Part shown: piece by piece, positions 1 through 6,993 of the stretch
Position numbering within the stretch: the first letter of the stretch is position 1
Layout: each line of letters begins with the position of its first letter
Assembly (NCBI GenBank): GCA_945861315.1
Contig: CAMAUB010000018.1
Span: 1 to 13,696, forward strand
Length of the DNA: 13,696 bases
Reading direction: 5' to 3'
DNA from: Chlamydia trachomatis
Lineage (GTDB): Bacteria; Chlamydiota; Chlamydiia; Chlamydiales; JAAKFR01
Translations under genes and position numbers: made by a program
The notes under the pieces: generated by a model
The model's input: the letters and a program-made list of their open reading frames with translations, nothing else
Told to the model about the DNA's origin: nothing
Database searches by the model: none

Positions 1-1218
1 ATGACCGCTTTAGAGCAACTTGGAATGAGTGTACACTACTTACAAGATGAGACACGTCTTCTTAGAACACTAGAAGAGGTGGATCCTGACTTAATTCTTT
101 TGGATATCAATCTTCCTCGCTACAACGGCCGCGAGCTTCTACAAACCCTGCGCTCTGATATTCGTTTTAGCAATCTGATTATCGTTATTGTCACAGTGGT
201 TACTGGAGAAGAATTTGATCAGTGGGCATATGCTGCAAAGTGTGATGAAATTGTTCACAAACCTATTGATATTCCAATGTTTCAAGCACGCATCTTAAAC
301 CTTGTCCAAAGACACACCTCTTTGCAATCAAAAGCGCGCCTAGATCCTACAACAGGGCTTTATCCAAAGGACTACTTTTATGCAAAAGTGAATGACCTTT
401 TTGCACGCTCAATTGGAATACACGCGGCCTTTACAATCATCAAGTTGGATTTTTGGGATAATCTCTACTCTCTTTTAGCGCCCCTTGAACTTAAAGACCT
501 TTTAATCCAAATCGCTGAGACAGTGAAATCGTACTTTATCAAAAGCTCCCTTGTGGGCTATTTAGACAATGGAAGTTTTGGGATCCTCTTTCTTAATCTA
601 CTTGGAGGAGAGATTGAATTTGTCATCAATGCTTTTTATACAGAAGTTAAAAAAAGAATCCTCATTGCAGGGCGAGAAAACATCAAAATCACTTTGAGTT
701 CGGCAACATCCTTATTTGCAGTTGGAAAACTATCAATAAGCATTGTCATTGGTGAGACAGAAAAAGCGCTTCAAAAACTACAAGAAGAGGGTTCCTCTCA
801 TACCATTGTTAAACGCCTAACACCGTATATAGCCGAGATTGAACGAAAACACATTATCTTAGTTGATGATGATAAAGATCTTTGCGAAGTGGTCGTCTAT
901 GCCTTTCAAAACCATGGATTTGTTGTTGATCAGTTTCACTCAGGTGAAGAAGCTATCAACTACATTGCAAAGCTTGAAAAACTTGAAGGCGATACTCTTG
1001 TGATCTTAGACCGAATCTTGCCTGACCTAGATGGGCTTACATTGCTTCGCTTGATTCAAGAAAAATTTCCTGGAAAGATTAAGGCTATGTTCCTCTCCTC
1101 ATTATCAACAGAAAAAGACATTTTAGAAGGATTGAAACTAGGGGCGCTTGACTATATCACAAAGCCCTTTAGCATTTCTATATTATTACAAAAGGCGTTG
1201 TTGTTATTAAATCAATAG
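1..1218 (+). CDS. Response-regulator-like protein, REC - degenerate GGDEF - REC (5' partial)
   Basis: Signal-transduction protein with two receiver domains around a GGDEF-like fold. The first REC (about residues 1-105 of the visible protein) has the phospho-acceptor Asp35 in LLDINLP, Thr65 and Lys87 in HKP, but lacks the first beta strand and acidic pair that open every REC domain, so the gene almost certainly starts before the window and the ATG at position 1 is internal. Residues 115-265 begin with DPTTGLY, the usual GGDEF-domain entry, but the signature site reads YLDNGSFGI (187-195) in place of GG[DE]EF, so cyclase activity is not expected. The second REC (283-405) is complete: Asp289-291, acceptor Asp337, Ser366/367, Lys388 in TKPF. 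There is no DNA-binding output domain. It ends just inside, or just before, a HEAT-repeat gene and a membrane glycosyltransferase, suggesting control of glycan synthesis by protein contact (inference). Domain calls are confident; the partner kinase is not visible. Confidence 0.88.
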   Translation: MTALEQLGMSVHYLQDETRLLRTLEEVDPDLILLDINLPRYNGRELLQTLRSDIRFSNLIIVIVTVVTGEEFDQWAYAAKCDEIVHKPIDIPMFQARILNLVQRHTSLQSKARLDPTTGLYPKDYFYAKVNDLFARSIGIHAAFTIIKLDFWDNLYSLLAPLELKDLLIQIAETVKSYFIKSSLVGYLDNGSFGILFLNLLGGEIEFVINAFYTEVKKRILIAGRENIKITLSSATSLFAVGKLSISIVIGETEKALQKLQEEGSSHTIVKRLTPYIAEIERKHIILVDDDKDLCEVVVYAFQNHGFVVDQFHSGEEAINYIAKLEKLEGDTLVILDRILPDLDGLTLLRLIQEKFPGKIKAMFLSSLSTEKDILEGLKLGALDYITKPFSISILLQKALLLLNQ

Positions 1219-2243
1219 AGTTCTATTTAATTTATGCTGCCATACAATATGGAATTTGCCTAACCAGTATCATTGTGATTATCTGGTTTAAGCTCTCTTT
1301 TGAGCGCTCTCAAAAGCATCGACTCAAAATTGAAACGCATTTAAAGTGCCTTTTTAGCCAGCTACTGACAGGACAAACTGAGTATGGCTTAATCAACTGG
1401 AAAAAGGAGGCATTAGAGTTTCTTCCACTTCTTGATGTTCTAGAAAATTTTAGTGAGAAGTTCCAAGATGAGAATTGGAATCAGATTTGTCACACTCTTT
1501 CAACGCACTATCTGCTTCCTTGGGCGCGTAAACATGTCAAATCTCGAAGGTGGATCACAAAAAATACAGTGATTAGAATTTTTTTGCTCAATCCGCTCCC
1601 TGAAGACTTGAACGCCATGCGCACTCTTTTACACGATAAAACCTACTCAATTCGCATGCTCGCAAGCGAAGCACTAGGGAGGTTAAAAATGCCAGAGGTG
1701 ATTCCAGTTTTAATCAGTCAAATGGCGCGAGAAGTTCCCACTGCTCGTTTTATCTATCGAACAACACTTCTACGCGCTCCCTACGAACACTTCCATATCT
1801 TTCTTAAACTTTTTGAGCAGACAAAGAGCGATCGTGTAAAAATTTGCTGCCTCGACATCATGATGCACCGGTATTATGGCAATCTTAACCCTTTTCTTAA
1901 AAAGCACATACAGTCTAAAAATGCAACTGTACGGATGATGATTGCCAAAATTTTTCATCTCATTCAATCAGATGAAACACGAGAAGATCTCATACTCCTT
2001 TTAAACGACCCTGCCCCAAAAGTGCGAGCAGCAGCAGTTGAAGCTCTTGGAGAGCTAGCAGATATAAAATCTTTTGAAAAAGTGTCTCAAATGCTTCATG
2101 ATGCGAATTATAATGTGCGCTTAAGCGCTGCATTTGCCTTGATTAAATATGGAAAAACTGGGATCCAGGTGCTAGAACTACAAGATGCTGACATCAGTCC
2201 CAAAGCACACGAAGTTGCGCGTTTTGTGCTGACACTACCCTAA
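1206..2243 (+). CDS. Membrane-anchored HEAT-repeat protein (probable AUU start)
   Basis: Helical-repeat protein of unknown specific function, probably a scaffold or regulator. The first GTG in frame is at 1275 and has no Shine-Dalgarno sequence, but the same frame stays open upstream from 1173 and encodes a strongly hydrophobic stretch (FYLIYAAIQYGICLTSIIV, then IIWF) followed by basic residues: a typical N-terminal membrane anchor with a cytoplasmic body. No ATG, GTG or TTG lies in that stretch. The ATT at 1206 would give MKSIEFYLIY and sits about 10 nt after AAAGG (1191-1195), so I place the start there (345 aa), overlapping the regulator by 13 nt; the minimal product from GTG 1275 is 322 aa. 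HEAT-like units are clear toward the C-terminus, e.g. DPAPKVRAAAVEALGELAD and DANYNVRLSAAFALIKYG, with an earlier one at DKTYSIRMLASEALGRL. It lies between the regulator and the glycosyltransferase (7-nt gap), suggesting it connects the two. The family call is solid; the start is inference. Confidence 0.8.
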   Translation: MKSIEFYLIYAAIQYGICLTSIIVIIWFKLSFERSQKHRLKIETHLKCLFSQLLTGQTEYGLINWKKEALEFLPLLDVLENFSEKFQDENWNQICHTLSTHYLLPWARKHVKSRRWITKNTVIRIFLLNPLPEDLNAMRTLLHDKTYSIRMLASEALGRLKMPEVIPVLISQMAREVPTARFIYRTTLLRAPYEHFHIFLKLFEQTKSDRVKICCLDIMMHRYYGNLNPFLKKHIQSKNATVRMMIAKIFHLIQSDETREDLILLLNDPAPKVRAAAVEALGELADIKSFEKVSQMLHDANYNVRLSAAFALIKYGKTGIQVLELQDADISPKAHEVARFVLTLP

Positions 2244-2250
2244 GAAGAGC

Positions 2251-3687
2251 ATGATACAAACGATCATTCACAACTATCAAGACACCGTAATCTACTACTT
2301 CACAGCGGTGAATATGTTTTATATTATTCTCTTGATCAATGCATTTTTTACCATTTTTCTTCGTATGCGAAAGTTTGAAAATAAGCGCATTGATCAGCTG
2401 TTGCAGTCAGAAGCAGTGCCCGCCATTGGCATTATTGTTCCAAACTACAATGAAGAAGGAAATGTCATCTTTTGTATTCAAGCTCTACTTAACCTATCTT
2501 ACAGGTGCAAGCAAATCATCATTGTCAATGATGGGTCGACAGATAAGTCGCTTGAAATTTTAAAGTCTACATTTAAGCTCACCTATGTCCACCGCGGCTA
2601 TATTGAAACAATTAAAACAGCTACTGTACGAGGCTACTATCATAGCCTTATCTATCCCAACTTGACTGTGATTGATAAAGAGAATGGAGGACGTGCAGAT
2701 GCGATCAATGTAGGAATTAATGCGTGTAGTAGCGACTATTTTTTGACCATTGATGCTGATACGGTGATCGATAATTATTATATGACATTTCTCATGCGCC
2801 ATATCATTATCAATCCTCAATATGCTGGTTATGGAGCAGCAATTAGAGTTGCCAATGGGTGCACAGTTGGCTTGAGTGGAATCGAATCAATTCACTTCCC
2901 AAGAACCTACTTTGGAGGACTCCAGGCAGTTGAATATCTGCGTGCATTTTACATGGGAAGAATGGGATTTGAACCCTTTGGTGGAGGAATGCTCATCTCT
3001 GGAGCATTTTCTATTTATCGAACTAATTTTGCCCGCACTATTGTTAAAGGTTTTGATACCAATACTCTTGGCGAAGACTTAGAGATGTGTACACATACAA
3101 AAAGAGAACGCTACATTCGGCATATGAACCCAAAAACCTCTTATGTTCCTCAGCCTGTTTGTTGGACAGAGGTTCCTGAAAACTATCGTGACTTTGCAAA
3201 ACAACGCACACGTTGGCAAATTGCTTTGATGGAAGTTGTTTGGAAGCATCGAGGAATGTTTTTCAATCCCCGCTATGGGTGGGCTGGAATGGTTAGTTTT
3301 CCCTATTTGGTTCTCGTCGAATTTTTAGCACCCCTCATTGAATCTCTTAGCTATTTAGCCATTCTAGTTGCTGCCTGTTTTGGGATTTTTGATTGGGGGT
3401 ATTATGTTCTTTTTTTCCTAATCACGTGGGGTTTTACATTCATTATTAACATCAACTGCTGCCTAATTGAAGTTCTTAGCTTCAAAAAATATTTCTCTTA
3501 CAAAGACATACAACGAATGTTTCTCTATAGCTTTATGGAAAATCTAGGATTTCGACAACTCTACCTTTGGTGGCGCCTAAAAGCTTTCTTTGAAATCTTT
3601 CAATCACGAGAGAGTTGGTGGGCTGGATGGAAGAAGTCTGGATTTACAGCGATGAAAGTTGAAGGCGAGCGTGGTAAAAAGCAATAA
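2251..3687 (+). CDS. Processive membrane glycosyltransferase family 2 (poly-GlcNAc/cellulose synthase-like)
   Basis: Inner-membrane GT-A enzyme expected to polymerise and probably extrude a beta-linked sugar chain from a UDP-sugar. One N-terminal membrane segment (about 13-37) precedes a cytoplasmic catalytic domain with the ordered motifs VPNYNEEGN (63-71), VNDGSTD (92-98; Asp94), ENGGRADAIN (144-153), DADT (168-171), the TLGED general-base motif (272-276) and QRTRW (318-322), the Q-x-x-R-W acceptor motif of processive synthases. Hydrophobic segments follow at about 348-378 and 382-410. Unlike BcsA there is no C-terminal PilZ domain, so direct c-di-GMP control is not indicated. The polymer cannot be assigned; PgaC/IcaA-type poly-GlcNAc synthase is the closest general model. 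The ATG follows the HEAT gene by 7 nt with a weak purine-rich AAGAAGAG before it, so the genes are probably co-transcribed. Its last 44 bp overlap the 3' end of the convergent SDR gene. Confidence 0.9.
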   Translation: MIQTIIHNYQDTVIYYFTAVNMFYIILLINAFFTIFLRMRKFENKRIDQLLQSEAVPAIGIIVPNYNEEGNVIFCIQALLNLSYRCKQIIIVNDGSTDKSLEILKSTFKLTYVHRGYIETIKTATVRGYYHSLIYPNLTVIDKENGGRADAINVGINACSSDYFLTIDADTVIDNYYMTFLMRHIIINPQYAGYGAAIRVANGCTVGLSGIESIHFPRTYFGGLQAVEYLRAFYMGRMGFEPFGGGMLISGAFSIYRTNFARTIVKGFDTNTLGEDLEMCTHTKRERYIRHMNPKTSYVPQPVCWTEVPENYRDFAKQRTRWQIALMEVVWKHRGMFFNPRYGWAGMVSFPYLVLVEFLAPLIESLSYLAILVAACFGIFDWGYYVLFFLITWGFTFIININCCLIEVLSFKKYFSYKDIQRMFLYSFMENLGFRQLYLWWRLKAFFEIFQSRESWWAGWKKSGFTAMKVEGERGKKQ

Positions 3688-4630
3688 GCTCATCTATTGT
3701 TTGCTCCAAAGTGTAATGAGGCTCATAATTCGTCAGCTTGTGTAATTTTGTAAGGCAAGGCTTGCGCCACATGACATCATGAAAATCAAATCCAAATGCT
3801 TCTTGATAGGAAACAAATTGGATTTTTGAGCAGCTTTTGGTTCGCTCAATGATGAGCTTTGCTAAATCAAGAATTGTAGTCGTTCTTGTATTACCCACAT
3901 TATAGATCTGACCTGAGCTCTCTTTATGCTCCATCAAAAGCATCATAACATGCACGCTATCATGCACAGAGTTAAAAGCGCGTGATTGCAATCCATCTCC
4001 ATAGACAGTAAGCGGTTCCCCCTTTAGTGCTTGCTGAACAAATCTTGGTGCAACCATTCCATATTTTCCTGTCTGACGTGGCCCAATTGTATTGAATAGG
4101 CGAACAACTGTGCAAAGAAAGCCTTTCGTGTCAGCAAGGCCCAGCGCCATAACCTCATTAACCAGTTTTCCAAGAGAGTAACACTCTTGTTGATAAACTC
4201 CTGAATGAAAAATGATATCACTATCTTCATGATAGCCATCGGCCAGTGGTAGTGGTAAGTGACAGTAAACACCAGAGGTGGATGTAAAAAGCAGGTGAGG
4301 TTTTTTCTTTGAATCCCCAATGGCTTCAAGCAATACGGTTGTTGAATCGATATTAGTGCGAAGAGTTTTAACTGGATAAGCTACAACATTCTTCATTCCT
4401 AAAGAAGCAGCCGCATGATAAACTTGATCAGCCCACTCAACTGCATCCTTAAGTTTTGGATAACCAACCAATTCTGCTTGATCAAAGCGCAGGTTTTTAA
4501 ATCCTTCAATGTTTTTAAGTTGACCTGTGGAAAGATTGTCGATAACCCAAACTTCATGCCCCCTTTTAAGGTGCTCTTCCACGATATGAGAGCCAATAAA
4601 TCCAGCTCCCCCAGTCACAAAAATCTTCAT
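3644..4630 (-). CDS. NAD-dependent nucleotide-sugar epimerase/dehydratase (extended SDR)
   Basis: Cytosolic extended short-chain dehydrogenase acting on a nucleotide-activated sugar, 328 aa. The Rossmann glycine motif TGGAGFIG is at 6-13, Asp31 at the end of beta-2 indicates NAD(H) preference, the Ser/Thr cluster TSTSG (116-120) and the catalytic YSLGK (Tyr151, Lys155) are in place, and the substrate-domain signature FNTIGPRQTGKYG (179-191) with VYGDGLQSR (209-217) is typical of UDP-hexose 4-epimerase and related dehydratase families. Exact substrate and product cannot be read from sequence; UDP-glucose/UDP-GlcNAc(A) 4-epimerase is my first guess and UDP-glucuronate decarboxylase or a 4,6-dehydratase the alternatives. 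The start ATG overlaps the TGA of the upstream dehydrogenase by 4 bp (ATGA), implying translational coupling, so it likely uses the uronate product of that enzyme. It is the last gene of the minus-strand operon, and its stop lies inside the convergent glycosyltransferase gene. Confidence 0.9.
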   Translation of the reverse strand: MKIFVTGGAGFIGSHIVEEHLKRGHEVWVIDNLSTGQLKNIEGFKNLRFDQAELVGYPKLKDAVEWADQVYHAAASLGMKNVVAYPVKTLRTNIDSTTVLLEAIGDSKKKPHLLFTSTSGVYCHLPLPLADGYHEDSDIIFHSGVYQQECYSLGKLVNEVMALGLADTKGFLCTVVRLFNTIGPRQTGKYGMVAPRFVQQALKGEPLTVYGDGLQSRAFNSVHDSVHVMMLLMEHKESSGQIYNVGNTRTTTILDLAKLIIERTKSCSKIQFVSYQEAFGFDFHDVMWRKPCLTKLHKLTNYEPHYTLEQTIDELIAFYHARLQLSSL

Positions 4631-5919
4631 GCGCGTACCACTTTATCACCGCGCACAACATTGCGTGTGTCGATGACTAATTGACTATTTTTTAAAATCT
4701 TGTCCCATTTATACTGTGTATGATCAACGCCAATCACCACTGCATCAAATTCACCAAGTCGCTCTAATGAGACTGAATTTAAGTTAAACTGTTTGAGATA
4801 AGGGATAAAGGGATCATTATACTCAACTTGAGCTCCACGATGTTGCACGAGTTCTAAAACTTTAACAGCTGATGAGTGGCGAGGATCATCCACATCTTTC
4901 TTAAAAGCAACACCTAAGAGAAGCAAACGCGCCCCTTTGATCGCTTTTCCAAACTGAGCTAATCCTTCAATTGTCTTATCTACAACATAATAAGGCGCCA
5001 TGTCATTGATGTAGCCTGCTGCATCAATCATTTGGGTAGGCCCTTCAGAGACACGCGCTTTCCATGTTAGATAGAAGGGGTCAATTGGAATGCAATCTCC
5101 TCCAACACCAGGACCCGGCTCAAAACGTGTAAAGCCAAATGGCTTTGTGGACGCAGCATCAATAACGTCCCAAATATTCATCCCCATCCGATCAAATAGA
5201 ATTTTCATCTCATTAACAAAAGAGATATTGATCAACCTGTAAGTGTTTTGATAGATCTTTGCCGCCTCAGCGACCCGCGTACTTGGGCAGACGTAAGTTT
5301 GGCATCCAATGGTCTCGTAAAGCAGCTTGATCATCTTTGAACACTCAGCAGTAACCCCAGCTAAAATCCGAGGGACTGAGCAAAATGTGTGATTTGGATT
5401 TCCAATATCCGAAATTTCAGGGACATAGCCCACAAAAACCTCTTCGCCCACCTTCATCTTGCTGCTTATTTGAGGAAGAAGCTCCTCCTCTGTTGTTCCA
5501 GGATAGGTTGTACTTTGTAAAATAATGAGCTGACCTTGTTTGAGTGTCTGTACAACCTCTTTAAACACACTGCGTAGCGGTTCAAAATCTGGTTGTCTGT
5601 GTGCATCAAGAGTTGTCGGAACGCTAATAATCACAATATCAGCATCTTTTAGAAGATTTGGATCTGTTGTAGGAATAAATTTTCCATATCTAATAAGAGG
5701 GAAAAGATCATCTAATGGAAGAAAACCCATCGTGCTCTTCCCCTGCTTCAAATTTTCTACTTTCTCTGCATCACATTCAAGACCAATGATCGGATAGCCT
5801 TCCTTTCCAAAGACTTCTAAAAGAGATAGACCAACATAACCCATCCCAATGACAGCGATAACAGCCTCTTTTGATATAATTTTGGTGGCAAGAGATTTTG
5901 TTTTTGAATCAATAACCAT
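4627..5919 (-). CDS. UDP-sugar 6-dehydrogenase (UDP-Glc/UDP-GlcNAc/UDP-ManNAc dehydrogenase family)
   Basis: NAD-dependent two-step oxidation of the C6 hydroxyl of a UDP-hexose to the uronate, a supply step for acidic polysaccharides. From the chosen ATG (430 aa): N-terminal Rossmann motif GMGYVG (25-30), the central helix with Lys221 and Asn225 (AAKIYQN), and the catalytic cysteine in GPGVGGDCIPIDP (Cys276), followed by the C-terminal UDP-binding domain (about 325-430). The order and the IPIDPFYLTWKA stretch resemble UDP-N-acetyl-hexosamine dehydrogenases (WbpA/WbpO/WecC/TviB) more than UDP-glucose dehydrogenase, but substrate is not settled. An Asp stands before the catalytic Cys where WbpA-like enzymes usually have His. 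Start choice: an ATG six bases upstream (5925) is almost on top of the AGAGGA Shine-Dalgarno, whereas the ATG at 5919 has ideal 6-nt spacing, so I use 5919. It is translationally coupled to the SDR downstream, and a hairpin covers its ribosome-binding site. Confidence 0.93.
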   Translation of the reverse strand: MVIDSKTKSLATKIISKEAVIAVIGMGYVGLSLLEVFGKEGYPIIGLECDAEKVENLKQGKSTMGFLPLDDLFPLIRYGKFIPTTDPNLLKDADIVIISVPTTLDAHRQPDFEPLRSVFKEVVQTLKQGQLIILQSTTYPGTTEEELLPQISSKMKVGEEVFVGYVPEISDIGNPNHTFCSVPRILAGVTAECSKMIKLLYETIGCQTYVCPSTRVAEAAKIYQNTYRLINISFVNEMKILFDRMGMNIWDVIDAASTKPFGFTRFEPGPGVGGDCIPIDPFYLTWKARVSEGPTQMIDAAGYINDMAPYYVVDKTIEGLAQFGKAIKGARLLLLGVAFKKDVDDPRHSSAVKVLELVQHRGAQVEYNDPFIPYLKQFNLNSVSLERLGEFDAVVIGVDHTQYKWDKILKNSQLVIDTRNVVRGDKVVRA

Positions 5920-5923
5920 AGAC

Positions 5924-5953
5924 ATTCCTCTAATAAGTTAATTATAGAGGAAT
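5924..5953 (-). promoter_or_regulatory. Intercistronic hairpin covering the dehydrogenase Shine-Dalgarno
   Basis: Read on the minus strand, ATTCCTCTA (5953-5945) is followed by a 12-nt AT-rich loop and the perfect 9-nt complement TAGAGGAAT (5932-5924). The second arm contains AGAGGA, the best ribosome-binding site for the dehydrogenase ATG at 5919. The stem lies between the GT-B stop (5962) and that start, so in the mRNA it would hide the site. The pairing is read directly; a role in translation control or mRNA processing is inference. It has no U-tract and is not a convincing terminator. Confidence 0.6.
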
Positions 5954-5961
5954 TTTTATTA

Positions 5962-6978
5962 TTAATACAATCTATCAACTTCTTTAACTATAATATCTGT
6001 TAATTGATTCCAGTTGTTATGATTGATATCTTGACTAAGCTGTAGATGAAGATGATCAGCAAGCTCTTTGCGCTCTTCAGGAGATGTTTTAACTAACTTA
6101 TTGATAATCTGATGATTATAATTAAAATCTCCATAGCGCAACAAATAAGGATGTTCATAGGGATAGCCTGTATCTGGAGAGACAATGGGGATAAAGCCAC
6201 GAGCAGCACTCTCTAAAATAGAGACACACTGCGACTCCCACATTCCCGGTTGGATGAAAAAATCGGCAAGAGCTGGAAGCTGTGCGACTTGTTTTGAATC
6301 AAGGTGGTTTATATTTCTTCCTCCTGTTCCAAATGTATGAAGTGAGCGTTTCACGCTTTTGACCAAGCGGATTGAATCTGGAACACATTTCATGTGGTTT
6401 GTATTTCCAATATAGAGAAAGTTAGAGGTTGTATAGGATGTTTTGATCCGAGAGAAGAGAGAGAGATCTATGGGCTGATGAACAATTGTAACACGCTTCT
6501 TTTGGAAGTAGGAGTGCCAAAAGTTAACTGGTTGTTCAAAATACGTTTTTTTATTGAACTCTGAGGTAAGTAGGATAACAGTTGCAGCCTTGTCATAAAA
6601 CTCAAGCTCAACCTCTTTAGAAAGAGATGCTGGAGAAATTGAAGTTGAGTGATCTTCATGTCCGTTCCAGGGACAAAACGAGATCAGTTTTCTAGTCCGT
6701 TTTGAAGCTTCTAAATAAGTCTCTCCAAAATGACCGATAACAACATCACTCGGTGTGATTTGGGCGATCCGTTTTGGATTTTCTCCTTGAAGACGAAGGA
6801 ATGTAACGCGTGGGAATTTTTTTTTCAGTGCAAGATAGGGCCAGTAGCTCAACTCAGTATTTGCCTTTAAGCCATGGTTGAATCGATCATAACCATTTTT
6901 GTGAGTATAGATATAGTAGATCCGTTTACCAGGCAATCTTTCATTGAGAAGCAAAGAGAGTTTTCTAATCAACTTCAT
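5962..6978 (-). CDS. GT-B type glycosyltransferase (GT4-like)
   Basis: Probable retaining glycosyltransferase adding a sugar to a lipid-linked or surface glycan at the cytoplasmic face; donor and acceptor unknown. The N-terminal half is divergent. The C-terminal half carries the recognisable part: FLYIGNTNHMK opening the donor domain, and a WESQCVSILES stretch with two Glu eight apart (E-x7-E, the GT4 signature), followed by GFIPIVSPDTGYP. No transmembrane segment. Length is 338 aa from the ATG at 6978; an ATG at 6987 would add MSI, but the AGGA motif overlaps that codon and is about 8 nt from the inner ATG, so the inner one is preferred. The upstream GT2 stop (TGA, 6994-6996) lies only a few bases before, so the genes are one transcript. 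Family assignment rests mainly on the C-terminal motif, so moderate confidence in mechanism. Confidence 0.8.
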   Translation of the reverse strand: MKLIRKLSLLLNERLPGKRIYYIYTHKNGYDRFNHGLKANTELSYWPYLALKKKFPRVTFLRLQGENPKRIAQITPSDVVIGHFGETYLEASKRTRKLISFCPWNGHEDHSTSISPASLSKEVELEFYDKAATVILLTSEFNKKTYFEQPVNFWHSYFQKKRVTIVHQPIDLSLFSRIKTSYTTSNFLYIGNTNHMKCVPDSIRLVKSVKRSLHTFGTGGRNINHLDSKQVAQLPALADFFIQPGMWESQCVSILESAARGFIPIVSPDTGYPYEHPYLLRYGDFNYNHQIINKLVKTSPEERKELADHLHLQLSQDINHNNWNQLTDIIVKEVDRLY

Positions 6979-6993
6979 AATACTCATCCTAAC

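Noticed and set aside
1234..1263. ATG at 1234 as a short gene or leader peptide
   Set aside because: Gives only nine codons in a different frame from the HEAT protein; no sign of an attenuator.
1275..1277. GTG as start of the HEAT protein
   Set aside because: No Shine-Dalgarno, and it would cut a clear membrane segment encoded upstream in the same frame; kept only as the minimal start.
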